NCBI GenBank assembly: GCA_014529385.2 | Contig: CM043966.1 | Location: forward strand, 99,742,087-99,806,086 | Direction of reading: 5' to 3' | DNA: 64,000 bases | Source: Adiantum capillus-veneris | Taxonomy: Eukaryota > Streptophyta > Polypodiopsida > Polypodiales > Pteridaceae | In this document: one piece after another, positions 21,756 through 32,727 of the stretch | Position numbering within the stretch: position 1 is the first letter of the stretch | Layout of the letters: each line of letters opens with the position of its first letter | Notes under the pieces: generated by a model | What the model was told of the DNA's origin: nothing | The model's database searches: none | What the model saw: the letters and a program-made list of their open reading frames with translations, nothing else | Position numbers and translations under genes: made by a program

Positions 21756-22604
21756 GTTGATGCTTTTTCTAATGAAGCTAACCTCATTGCAGATTCGATC
21801 AATTACCAAGAACCGATCTTGGCTCTCGAGTCGAGGTCCCAAGAACACCCACAGGAAGTATTATGTGTGCGCATGATTAGTCAGCACGCATTGTTCGAGT
21901 GTTTCATTTGTGATGGTTTCCTGTATTTTAGTCACCATCTTTATGTGATCTCTTTTCATAGACATGACATATTGAACGATGCACATGATTCACTCATGAA
22001 TGAGCACAGATGTATGCGAGACTCTCTTGAAAAGAAGAAAGGTTTACATTCAAGGAATTCACATTCCATGTCTCTTCCTTGGCATGACTCAGTAAGCACA
22101 AGAAGGATTGAGCATCAAGCATCGGCATTTCCATTGTGATTTGCCACAATTGATAGATTTAGATCAAAAAGACAAGTTTCGATTCCATTTTTTGCGTATG
22201 TTTGATGAACAGTTTGGCACTCCGTCTCTTTGTTCATCTACATTGAATGCACAGTCTCTAAAGAAGACTATAATTTTTCCAGTCACTTTACATGGAATGG
22301 GTATGTTCATGTTTTTGTGTTGGAAGTGGTTTCAAGAATTTTCCTCCTCGGAGATTCTTGAAGAAGGTAGATGCATGACTATAGATGAAGTTGAAGCATT
22401 GAAGGAGCCATAGATGCCTTTGTGTCGCTTTCGACACGGCCCAAAGGAGCAAGCATTGCAGACCTTTATGAAGTTCAAGTATCGCATGAACCACGCATCA
22501 AAGTGGGCCGGCGAAGAGTCCATCCCAAGATTCCAGACGCTGTTGGCGATCTCCCTCGACGCCATACAGTTCGGTACCAGTACCTCACTTTGAAAAGGAG
22601 GGAA
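21756..22604 (+). other. Truncated internal region between LTRs E1 and E2
   Basis: The sequence starts abruptly after the LTR end with GTTGATGC, matching 5341 in element A, and continues to the polypurine tract AAAAGGAGGGAA before E2. Primer-binding site, gag and protease are absent. The copy corresponds to 5341-5941 plus 20403-20657 of element A. Confidence 0.78.
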
Positions 22605-23787
22605 TGTCACGTGCACATCTAACCCTATGTGCATGTGGACAAGCTACTTCATGACAAGGGTTCAGATAGCTTAGCTTAGGAAGTGTTCTAGCACTTTTGT
22701 GAGTCTATTTGCAGACCGTGCATGTCTGAGAGTAGATGCATATCCTTTGGTTGCACACAACATGATCATCAGATTACCATCAGAACCTGTCAGAGCATTT
22801 TACAGTGCACAGACCTATTTTCCCTATTTTAGCCATTTTTCACTTATTATTAATAAGTGACTTTGTTGGGAAACTGGGTAGGGCAATTTGACCGAGCATG
22901 TATATAAGAAAAGCTAGCGCTAGTGTTTTCTGGCACAAGAGGCAGCAGGGACCAAGTGTCCAACAGAGCACCTTCTCAACAAGACTCCCGGGCAGGCAAC
23001 CTAGCGTTTCAACCATCAAGAAAAGCCCAGTGTTTTCAGCATTTGCAGATCAGCCCTAGCGTTTTGCAGTTGCAGATCAACCCGACGATAGCAGATCACA
23101 ACAGATTCCATAGCGTTTTTGCAACAAGACAGCAGATCAGCCTAGCGTTTTTGGATCAGCAAGCCAGCCTAGCGTTTTGCAGATTCCCTGTGACAAATTC
23201 AACCCTAGCTTCAGCGTTTTCAATTTTCAACATATAGACACCGCAGAACAGCCCCCCAACCTCGCAGATCTCACCTTCCTGCAACAGATCCTCGCCGCAC
23301 GGTCAGATCAGCCTGAGTTTGCAGATTCAGCCCGCTATTCGCAAATTTCAACATCTGCGTTTTCGTCGTCGTCGCATCGTCGTCATCGCCGTTGTCACGG
23401 ACATAGAGTCAAAATTCAGCAGATACAAGATTTGCACATTTCAGCCCCTAGCGGTTTCAGATTTCAGTCCGTATCATCGCCGTCCTCATCGTCCGCAAGT
23501 CCATCGCATTGTAGAGATTTGTGCAATCGATAGTAGACCGCTCTCGCCATAGAGAGTGGGGCCTTCGGAGGAGGGTTTGACAACTTTTCTAGTGTTGTAT
23601 TCTTCTCTCTCTATCTCTCAGTCTCAGCACCTTCATTCACACTGTTTACCGCTTTGTTGTGATCATTTGCACTCTCTCACTAAAGGAACGGAAGGTTCTC
23701 CCTTCCGTAATTAAAAGGAACACTTGAGCACAGTTCGGAGCACTCATCTTGAGCAAAGTTCAACATTCACTTCCGTTGCACCTTACA
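22605..23787 (+). repeat. LTR E2
   Basis: It begins TGTCACGTGCACATC and ends TTGCACCTTACA, and is homologous to E1. TATATAAG is at 22901-22908. At least eight AGCGTTTT-like cores fall between 22921 and 23365. Confidence 0.82.
22901..22908 (+). promoter_or_regulatory. TATA box of LTR E2
   Basis: TATATAAG, positionally equivalent to the box in LTR E1. Confidence 0.55.
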
Positions 23788-24762
23788 CTACGGTCTGGGG
23801 AGCGTTTGGTTGTACCAACTCCTCTAAACTCATGGCCCATACCTTTTTAGGTTATTTGCGGGGGGAGTGACGAGGTAGTAGCTTCATACCGCAAACCGTC
23901 TCTTCCGGGGAAGTGCTCAGCAACGTTGTTCGTTGTGTCTTGTAACATGCATATGTGAGAATTTGCGTTGCACTGTGATGTGCCAACCACTAAATACTCC
24001 TTATTGGATGATATTTTTTTGGGAAACCAACAACCTAGGATATCAAGAGCTCCAATCTGGAATGAGACTACTTATTAGATGAGATTGCCAACCACCCACG
24101 ATATCAAAAGCTCCAATCGGGAAGGACAAGACTGATTGTCCCTCGCAATGTCCCTTGGAATGACCCTCAAAAATATCTGAGCTAACTCGAGTTGTTTTGC
24201 AGATATGTTGTAATCACTGACGATTGCTTTCTTTCAAGAAGGGGAGATGTGATCATTTGCACTCTCACTAAAGGAATGGAAGGCTCTCCCTTTTGTAATT
24301 AAAAGGAACCCTTGAGCACAGTTCGGAGCACTCATCTTGAGCAAAGTTCAACATTCACTTCCGTTGCACCTTACACTACGGTCCGGGGACCGTTTGGTTG
24401 TACCACTCCTCTAAACTCATGGCCCACACCTTTTTAGGTTATTTGCGGGGGGAGTGGCGAGGTAGTAGCTTCATACCGCAGACCGTCTCTCTCGGGAAAG
24501 TGCTCAGTGACGTTGTTCGTTGTGTCTTGTAACATGCATATGTGAGCATTTGCGTTGCACTGTGATGTGCCAACCACTAAATACTCCTTATTGGATGAGA
24601 TTTTTTTGGTAAACCAACAACCTAGGATATCAAGAGCTCCAATCCGGAATGACAAGACTGATTGTCCCTCGGAATGACCCTCAAAAATTTCTGAGCTAAC
24701 TTGAGTTGTTTTGCAGATATCTTGTAATCGCTGACAATAGCTTTCTTTCAAGAAGGGGAGAT
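23658..24762 (+). repeat. Large tandem duplication (about 590 bp and 515 bp) spanning the end of LTR E2
   Basis: Unit 1 is 23658-24247 and unit 2 is 24248-24762. Both start TGTGATCATTTGC, contain the last roughly 130 bp of LTR E2 plus its flank, and end with TCAAGAAGGGGAGA. Unit 2 lacks about 75 bp, one copy of an internal repeat around CCAACNACC and GATATCAANAGCTCC. No ORF of interest is present. Confidence 0.88.
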
Positions 24763-25487
24763 GTCACAAACTGCCGACGTGTCAAGCCATTGAAGAACAG
24801 AGCCAACCTGCAAATCCAGGCCGAGGGGCCTAAACCCCAGAAGCAGCAGAAGCAGAAGCAGAAGAAGAAGAAGCTGCAGATAAAGTTTTATCAACTTGTC
24901 TTGCCGAGTGGCCTAATTTTAAAGAAGAGTTCCCACCAACTTATGGGACCCCGTTCGATGGGGCCCAGGGAACCTAAAGCATAAAATAAGACGAAATTGT
25001 TGATGACGTGGCAGAGATATACGCACAGTCGCATACAACTCTGATGACGTGGCAGGCTGTACGGACTACCACAAATTGCACTTGCAAGTGCTGACGTGGC
25101 AGAGTATATGGAATTCCGCAATTTACGCTACTAGCTGATGACATGGTGGACTGTACAGATTTCCCTTGTTTTGAGATGGTTGCTTTTGGGAGGCCAGATG
25201 CTTTTGGAACTTGACTACTTTTCATGTAAACTGCTTTTAGAGGCCAAGAGCCTTTAAATATGACCCATGGGCTCTCACTCTGGCAATCTACCCGCGGGAG
25301 ATGCAAAGCAAAGCAATATAAAGAAATATTGAAAGGGGCGCCAAGGTTTAGGACCAGTGCTCTCTTGGGATGGAACTCCGCCACTCGTGTGTCGTGTATC
25401 TCTTTTTCAATTGAATTGTTATTTGAATTGATTAAAGTTGCTCAGTCTGTTCTTTTCCGTTGGCACGTGGTGCCCATCCCCATTACA
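24763..25487 (+). repeat. LTR F (probable 3' LTR, related to family D)
   Basis: It begins TGTCACAAACTGCC straight after the polypurine-like CAAGAAGGGGAGA. It shares the start and the motif GAAAGGGGCGCCA (full motif 25317-25343) with the D LTRs. The right end is set at CATTACA (25487) and is uncertain. Four repeats with a TGACGTGGC core lie at 25002-25149. Confidence 0.55.
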
Positions 25488-25546
25488 AGGGAGTCAAGCC
25501 CTATCAAAGTCGACGTTGTGGAAGCGTAGAGACCAAGGGTAGTGAG

Positions 25547-25550
<4 letters not shown>

Positions 25551-25584
<34 letters not shown>
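25551..25584. repeat. (AG)n microsatellite
   Basis: Seventeen uninterrupted AG units. Confidence 0.95.
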
Positions 25585-25586
<2 letters not shown>

Positions 25587-25776
25587 TCCTGAACTAATCA
25601 ACCTTGGCAATGAATAACTAAATGTGTATACAATGGAGGCAAGGGGTTGCTTATGTAGCAACCCCAGTAAATTGCCCTACCCAGACTTTGACAAATAAGT
25701 AAAATAAATACCTACAAGCCAAAAGAAATAATGGGATCACATTGGGCAATTCACTTGAGATGCCAAAACTCTAACA
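25585..25776 (-). repeat. Possible 3' LTR of a degraded copia element (J)
   Basis: On the minus strand a TGTTAGAGTTTTGGC start follows the purine-rich GCAAAGAGGG. It lies downstream of the copia gag in the same orientation. No second LTR was found and the left limit is a guess. Confidence 0.35.
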
Positions 25777-26326
25777 CCCTCTTTGCAACTCATGGTGGAC
25801 ATAAATCGTGAGACCAAGTCCATGAAGAAGCTACCATGGACACCCCATTAGAGGTAGTAGAGGTACCTTCCACTGGATACACCTCAGATTTGCTACCCTC
25901 AACTTTGTTCCTTAGAAGAATGCCATCTTGAGCATTTGTTGCCTTTGTAGAAAATTTAAAATGTAGACCACACTACGTCAAGAATCCCCATTCGCGAACT
26001 GTGGATACATCACGTCCAAAAATAATTCCTAGATAATGAACTGTCGAACACACCCTGTCCATAATCCGACCAACAACAATGGGTTGGTGCACTCATCCAT
26101 AGTGTTTTAGATACGACTGATTGGTTCCCTGCCAGATGCATGTGCCTCTTGAACTCCGACCGATGGGTCCAAACACTGATAACTTGAACCCCAACAAGTG
26201 TCCACATAAATTATAGGGAGCATTGCTTGCCTCTCCCTACCACTCACAAACCTCTCTCTGGCTGAAGCTGGTGGCAGCATTGGTATCCATGTCACTAGAA
26301 GGCGGGAGTCCGTACCAGTGTAGTCA

Positions 26327-27137
26327 TCACCATCCAGCAGCCTCTTTTCTGTCCTTCCCTGAGTCACTATCACTGCTTTCCTCCTGTTGCTTGCTATTAC
26401 CTTTGTTCTTTGTAGAATCTGTCTTTGCTTTTGATCTACAATCCTTAGCCAAATGACCACGCTTTCCACAATTGTAACAACAATTCTTTTGTCCTCTTTC
26501 TAGAATCCGAAGCAACAGGTGCTTCCCATGTGCTTTCCCATCTGTCTCAAAAATCTAAATTTTGCCTTGAGTTATCAACACGGCTTCCTCCTCAATGAGA
26601 AAAGAGCTGAGATCATCAAACTCCAGCTTTTCCTTTGTGACTTGTAGGCAAAGTCTCCTTGATACCGTTTCATACTCCTTAGGCAACTTTTTGAGAACCA
26701 AAGCTACTAATTGAGTACTCATCAATGCACTTTTCATAACCGATAGTTGATCATGAATAACTGTAGCCTTCATAAGAAATGATTGCATGGACTGTTCGCA
26801 TCGTAGAATCCCGATCAAACATTCCAACGACCTTGAACCACATATCTTTAGCAGTGGATAAAGTCTGAATAGCTGAAGAAAGGTCCTTTGTAAGAGATTC
26901 CGCAATGGCCGACATTGCCTTCGCATTAACCACATCCCAATCGACACATGATTTGAGATATTCGTCGTCTTGAAGACGGGTGCACCTATTGTGGGAATCC
27001 CTCGTGGGACGGGGCTCCAAGCCATCGACAACAATCCATAAGCCTTTTCGTGAGAACCTGAGTCGCATGATCAAATTCCAATGAGCGTAGTTATTTCCCT
27101 TCGATTTGTCGCTAGCGCTCGAGCAAGGGGAGGCCAT
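26327..27137 (-). pseudogene. Degraded Ty1/copia gag with zinc knuckle (element J)
   Basis: On the minus strand the frame begins MASPCSSASDK at 27137. It shows the UBN2-type gag pattern: YAHW, then RFSRKGLW (residues about 15-40) and AIAESLTKDLSS. A frameshift moves the rest to 26555 (LKKLPKEYETV), and a further shift leads to the zinc knuckle CCYNCGKRGHLAKDC at about 26440-26490 followed by an acidic Ser/Asp tail. Protease, integrase and RT are not recognisable in 25777-26326. Gag would package copia RNA; this copy is dead. Confidence 0.72.
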
Positions 27138-27139
27138 AA

Positions 27140-28270
27140 TAAAGTTGCAAGAGCTCGAAGTCGGGGAAACCTTCTCGCACTCCATAGGTGGCCGCACGAA
27201 CCAAGCCACAGAAAAATACTCCAAGCTGTTGCACTCCTCTGCAGAGAGAGCTCCGCACGAAGTGAGCTCCACTCTTTGCTATACCTCTCTTGGGCTCCGA
27301 TATGCTCGCCTTTCCAAGACTCAGCAAGCCCCCTTTATGGGCATCACGCTCCCAGCTCCCAAATTGCTGCTCGTCCCTTTTGTGCAAGAGGGGATGCCTC
27401 GGCTGGTTTGCACTCCAAAAATCTTTATATTTTAAGTCACCAAGGCTTTGTCGACCGGTGGCCACCTCGCTGCCTCAATGTATCCACCACCGTCATCAAA
27501 CAGCGTTTTAAAAGCTTATGCCAACAGAGGGGAGGGAGGGTCATAAGGACTCAAGAGGCAGGGGGACAAGTCGCTGCCAAGAGGAGTGCTTCTCAAAAGG
27601 CGTTCTAAAACGAAGTGGAGGGCTTGGTCGCCGTCGTCATTGCCTTGCAACGATTCAAAACGCTCTGCGACTTGGGAGCTTGGTCGACGCCGTCGCTGTG
27701 CTGCCGCCATAGCGTCTCAGAACACCAGCAGCAAGGGGGTGGAGCAAGAGCTGAGGGCTGCATTTCGAAAACGCTAGCGAGGAGTGCTTTTGGCGCCGCT
27801 GCCCAGCAGCGTTTTAGAACACTAGAGACAGAGGTTGGGGTAAGGATGCCGGCGACGACAAAAGGGGTTCTTCTCCTCCGCTTTGCTCCTCCTCTGCCAA
27901 GCTACTTCAAGCACCGAGCTTCACCAACAGGAAAATGTGGTGTGGACTAATTTTACAAGAGTTAATTCAATTAAATGGAGAATGGTAAACACAAAAGTAA
28001 AGAAAACAAAATTGGCTCTTCAACGCTTGTATGGTCCAGATGAACACATACATGAGGACCAACTAACGTGAAACGAACGGATTCAATCTCCGTTAAGAGA
28101 TCCTTTGGCCAAATGATGGTAAGGTTGTTTAGCGAGCCAATGTTATGTGTTAACAGGTCTTTAATATTCTGACAGCATCAATTGTATCCCACTCTTGGCA
28201 CTGATAGATACACCTTTGCATGCCCAAAACCCTACAAAAAATCTGAAAGGCAGTTCTGTATCTATGCACC
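27140..28270. other. No gene seen; GC-rich imperfect repeats
   Basis: Around 27495-27815 an imperfect motif GCGTTTTAGAAC and variants (CGTTCTAAAACG, GATTCAAAACGC) recurs about every 60 bp. The stretch could be the 5' LTR of element J or intron sequence of the reductase gene whose exon lies just to the right. No second reductase exon was found. Confidence 0.35.
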
Positions 28271-28276
28271 ACATAC

Positions 28277-28510
28277 CTTGCCAAGTGAAAATGGAGGTAT
28301 ATAGGAGTCGAAAATTTCCCGCATTCGGTTGCGCATGTACGGGTCAGGGGACAAGTACAAATTTTCCACCAGCACATCCTTGGTACCTTCTGTGAGGCTT
28401 AGTGTGATCTTGCCATTCTTTAATTCCATGTCAGATTCCACCGGTTGCTCCTCTGTTATGTATCTCCGTAAGGTAACAGACTTATTTTCCACAGTACTTC
28501 CTGCCGCCAT
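28277..28510 (-). CDS. NADP-dependent alkenal / double-bond reductase, first exon
   Basis: The ATG at 28510 opens 78 codons that match the N-terminus of plant medium-chain NADP-dependent alkenal reductases. Features are a beta-rich start (NKSVTLRRYI), an acidic SDMELK turn and the family signature NLYLSPDPYMRNRM at about residues 49-62. The exon ends in phase 0 at AAG, followed on the minus strand by GTATGT, a good plant 5' splice site (28271-28276). These cytosolic enzymes reduce the C=C bond of reactive alpha,beta-unsaturated aldehydes and ketones using NADPH. The nucleotide-binding domain would be in later exons at lower coordinates; none is recognisable before the copia remnant at 27137. 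This is either a gene with a long transposon-filled intron or a truncated copy. Confidence 0.72.
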
Positions 28511-28800
28511 GCTTGAGCTTCAAAGCGGCAGGTGTCTGAGTGCTTGCCTCTACCAGTCCGTCGAGGGTTGCAGCGCTCTTGTCTACTTGAGCTCGAAAGG
28601 AAGGAGGCTTGGAGAAATAGAGGGCGAGGCTATGGGCTATGGGCTCTGGGTCTGAGCCTCTTTGCTATGAGAGCCCCCACGTGTGCGTACGCGTCATGCA
28701 GCCTCAACGATTACGGAAGCAAGGTTCGCATGGGCAGTTATTGCCAATAATTATTATGTTTGTTGGCGCTTTGTAAATTGTGAGCGTAGGCTTTAGAGAG
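28511..28800 (-). promoter_or_regulatory. 5' flank of the reductase exon
   Basis: A G-box CACGTG lies at 28678-28683, about 170 bp upstream of the ATG, and an ATTGG (CCAAT-type) element near 28750. No clear TATA box is seen. G-boxes bind bZIP/bHLH factors, which would suit a stress-responsive reductase, but function here is inferred. Confidence 0.35.
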
Positions 28801-28985
28801 CATTTAATGAGGGGCGGTGAGGGGATCAACAGTCAGGGTTCGTATGCAGAATCTCCAGGCAAACTACACCCCGACGCCGCAAAATCAAGGCAGTACCTCC
28901 GGAGACTCTTGCGCCCCCCCCCCCGATCGAAAATTCGAACTCTCAACCTGATTTTGTGACACATGGGCTAACATGTGTTTCATAG
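28800..28985 (-). repeat. Possible tRNA-derived SINE or tRNA-like fragment
   Basis: On the minus strand, TTAGCCCATGTG (A-box-like) is followed about 31 bp later by AGTTCGAATTTTC (B-box-like), the spacing of an RNA polymerase III internal promoter. A G-rich stretch and a body of about 120 bp follow. There is no full cloverleaf, so it is not a functional tRNA gene. Confidence 0.3.
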
Positions 28986-29178
28986 AGAGGGTGGATGGAT
29001 GAGTTGCACACCGTTCTTTTTCATGAAGACATCACTTGCGGGACATCTATCGGGGGTGAATTAAGTGAGGATCTTGAGATGTACGACCTCTTCTAAGCCA
29101 AAAGTGTCGAGGTTGAGATGAATAAAAATCTCAGCCTTTCGGAAGACTCCTAATACCTTTGACAGATCTTGAACCGGT

Positions 29179-29655
29179 TTGTCTACATCTCAAAGACCTT
29201 CTTTTCATTCGATGAGAATGTTGTACTCATTAATGTTGGTAGATTTGAACGACACAATTAGGGCGTCACTCGATGAGCTTAAGTCGTATGATACACGAGG
29301 AGTGGTGGACCTAAAGAAATGGAACAAGGTTAGAGAAGACCTAAGGCTAACCACGGAAGGAGGCTCACGCTACATGTGCTTGAAATCATATGGCTTGAAG
29401 ATACCCTACATTGAAGGTTGGGAGCAAATAGTGCATGTAGCCCATTCTCCTTCGAGGGATGGGAAACACTTTGGAGTGGTTGCCACCATCAAGCATTTTC
29501 AATTGAGACATGCTTATCTCGAGTTGAGCAAGAGCTTACGTCCATTATGATCAAGTATCAAACAAGGTTGGTGCTAATCCAATCAACAGCAAGACTCGTG
29601 AAGTGGGCAAGTCTTTAAAGGAATACATGTGCCATCGAGGTGGGAATGCGAGTAA
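29179..29655 (+). pseudogene. FAR1/MULE-like coding remnant, 5' part (split by element K)
   Basis: Frame 29179-29550 encodes 123 residues including HFGVVATIKHFQL. After frameshifts, the frame to 29655 reads KSLKEYMCHRGGNASK. Across the insertion, at 41078, the frame continues into KSKRCGCPFKVVV and a His-containing stretch. The C, CxC, H arrangement resembles the FAR1/MULE DNA-binding domain. I do not recognise the upstream 120 residues. It is probably an old MULE transposase or a FAR1-like gene, now dead. Confidence 0.45.
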
Positions 29656-29660
29656 GAGGA

Positions 29661-29792
29661 TGTAAGACAGGGGGAACTAGAACCTTGGAGTCCACCTCTC
29701 AACCACCCACTATATAGCATGGCTCCTAGCCCTTTGCCATAGTTGGACTCCCTTTCCACACTGCTTAGCCCGGCCTTGCCCTTGTCCTGACA
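29661..29792 (-). repeat. 3' LTR of element K
   Basis: This 132-bp LTR is about 92-93 percent identical to the other by eye. It lacks a 21-bp duplication (GGCCTTGCC type) present in the right LTR. CTATATAG is a possible TATA box. Confidence 0.87.
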
Positions 29793-30654
29793 TTACTCCC
29801 CCCTTAAAGAAGAGTTTTCGTCCTCGAAAACAAAAGTGGTGAACTTCTTCTTAAGAACATTAATGTTTTCCCGAGTGGCATCCTTCATGAATCCAGCTAT
29901 TTGGTTGACTGGAATACGGTTCCGCAGGAGGTTCAATGAAACCAAGAGTAACATCTTGATTTTTCACATTGTTGTCCATTTGCAACCAGCTTGTGTTACC
30001 GATTCCTATCCTATCATTGTGTGTAGACTCCATTTAGAACACACATGAGTATTCAAAACGAGTTATCACACAAAGATGTATCCTAAAGAGCACCTCTTTT
30101 CACTTTCCATGAAAGTAACTTGCTAACCTACTCATCAGCCAAGTTTAAGTCCTTGACTTGTTTTCCAATTTCACCAGTAAACAACCCCACCATCACTAGT
30201 GTTCAAGGTTGAGAACTTGATTTATACATGAAGAGACTACACTTAGTCGCAAACATGCTTTAATTTTTATAAGCAAACTCCAAGTAGAGCAATAAATTCT
30301 TACTAATTGGATCGCGTGGTGCTAACATACGCACTTGCATATCCTTTAGCACAAGATTACACTTTGTGATCTACATATCCCCTTGGATAAGTGACAGTAT
30401 TGAGGTGTGTTTCCCCCACGGTTTACAGCCAGTCTTTCCAGATGGCTGGTAAACGGGGATCACAATATTGTACCACATTGTTGAGGAATCAAAAATTGAA
30501 AGAATAACCATCGTGGTTAACTTGAAAGATCTACAAGCATCCAAACCGAGCCATGACCTCTATTGGTGATTGGTAGACCGAAAAGTAAACTCATTGAGAT
30601 ACTACACATAGAGTGCAAAAATGCTTCATAAGCAACAACCACTACAACAAAAAT

Positions 30655-30790
30655 AGGTGTTATCGACGCATATATCGACACTGCCCGTCGCTATACGCGT
30701 CGCTGTGAAACCAGTTGCTATTAGCAACGCGGATAGCGACGCTCATAGCGACGGGCATAGCGACGCATATAGCGACGACCATAGCAGAAA
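30655..30790. repeat. Left subterminal repeats of the CACTA element
   Basis: At least six copies of ATAGCGACG or ATATCGAC variants in both orientations. In En/Spm elements such subterminal repeats bind TnpA and are needed for transposition. Confidence 0.8.
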
Positions 30791-31694
30791 TTTTTTTTCT
30801 TGGGCAGAGGGCAAGTAGCCTGGCCTGTGCCCAGTTAAAAGATGGACACAGCCACAGCCAGACTTCCTGCCCTCTGCCCAAGAAAGCGAGCAGCACCAAA
30901 ATATCAACCATGCTCCCGCGCGCAGAAATTTTGGCAGAGTTCCCTTTGTTTTTACATAAACTTTTCAAAAAAAACCATATCATGTATACGCCTCCTATAT
31001 GCTATCCATGTAGGATCTCACATGAGATTTAAGGCCAATGAAAGACAACCGTACCAACTGAAAAGCATAGCCATAACTTAAAAGCATAACCATAACGAAC
31101 CATAACCATAACTTAAAAGCATAACCATAACCGGCTATAACCACTTTGATCAAAACTATAATGCAGATAACCATAACCATAAACAAAATTAACAATAACC
31201 ATAAGCATAACCAGAAAGAGAAACAATAACTATCTATACAATGACAATGACAATAATCATAACCATAAGGGAAACAATAACTGTCTGAACACTAACTATT
31301 TGTACAAAAAAGAGACACAGAAGCGTGTCTGTGTCTCACAAAGCATATAGATGAAATTTGGTCCACTAATGACTAGGAGTCGCAACTTGCACATAGGACA
31401 ACTCACAAAATTAGTATTGATATTACTTCACATATATTGACTTAATTAAATCAACTCACACATATTAACGTTTCACCTCAAGCGATCAGCGAGACTGTAA
31501 GGCCTCCCAGTCTACAGGCTCTCCTGAAGCTTCAAGATCATTCAATACTTCATAGATACCTCTGCGATATCCATCGGACTCCTCCTCGCGTGATGGAGCT
31601 CGATGCATCGCAAGATTCTGCGTTTATACAAAAATCAAAGTAATAAGAATACATAATTCATCGCGTTTTAAAAAACGTCATAGTTAAGATTGGA

Positions 31695-32659
31695 TTAGAA
31701 ACTCACAAACTCATAGCGAAAGGTGTCGAAGCCTCCGCTGCCAAGATGAGATGTCCCCCTAGTCATCTGTCGTACCTGCGCGGCCTCACGCTGCTGTCTG
31801 AACCGTGTGGCCGCTGTCCGCTCATCCTCCCTGATCTGCAGCCACGTCTCGTGTGGGATGTCCGAAGGCTTCGGCGAGCCGCTCCTGAAAGCCTTCCGAG
31901 CTGCATCTCGTCGATGTTTGACGGTGTCCCGTGCAACACCCTTGATCCACCGCGCCGAAACAACGGAAGAACCCGGAGCAGGCTGGTACTCTCTCAGGAT
32001 GGTCTTCACTATGTAAGTGACTTTTTCCTTGTCTTGCTGATCCCAAGACGTCAGAATGCTGGTCGAAAAATGCAGCTCCACGAGCTGGCGAATCCGCTGT
32101 CGCATCTCAGTCCTGACTCTTTCCATGTCAACAGAACCATCTCCCCGTACAGTATAGAGCTTGGAGGCACTAGGATCGTGTGTCCCCCAAGGTGTCCGAG
32201 GTGTGCCAAGAGGTCTGTCGAGAGGTGTGCCTGGGTAAGACGGGGGTCGTGAGCGAGGAGGGGTCGAAGCATTTGTGGACCCTCCTCCACAGCAACCACA
32301 CCTCCACCTGACGATCGCCGAGATCGGCGAGTACGCCTGTGCTGCGGAGATGAGGACGTACCCGCCTCTGCCCCACCCCTAGGTGTCGAAGCGGCCGTGA
32401 TGGGAGAAGAAGGCGTCGTACCCATAGGCGTCCTGAACCCCGTAGGCGTCCCTCCCCTAGACGTCGGTCCCTCGGGTGTGAAGCCCGGAGGCGTAGTACC
32501 CGTGCCTCTGGCTACTGAGTACTGAGAAGCCTCTGTCATCTGAGCAGGCGTCATCCGTGTAACGAAGCCCATGAATGCATCTGCACTCATGGAAGCGGGA
32601 TCTGGAATCTCGTCTGCCATACTAAAGTCCTGCACAAAGAAAGTAAAATAAAGCGTCAT
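31695..32659 (-). pseudogene. CACTA TnpA-like ORF (Transposase_24 type), frameshifted
   Basis: It reads right to left. Segment 32659-32051 has a Pro/Thr/Gly-rich low-complexity region and a basic RRTRRSRRSS stretch. Segment 32126-31695 then encodes a conserved domain with DIPHETWLQI and TSHLGSGGF, the H-x-GS pattern of the second protein of plant CACTA elements. The two overlap in different frames, so a frameshift or a missed intron separates them. The protein would bind the subterminal repeats. It lies downstream of TNP2, as in typical elements. Confidence 0.65.
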
Positions 32660-32727
32660 AACACAGTTGTTTAAATTAACTTTAAGCTTAATTTTAAATC
32701 AAAGTCTTCACACAAACACTTACAGGC

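Noticed and set aside
27081-27608. ORFs of 175 and 117 codons opposite the copia gag
   Set aside because: They overlap the gag antisense and LTR-like repeats and have no known domain.
29179-29550. Independent host gene of 123 codons
   Set aside because: The frame breaks just downstream and continues in other frames into a FAR1/MULE-like stretch, so it is treated as part of a decayed coding region.
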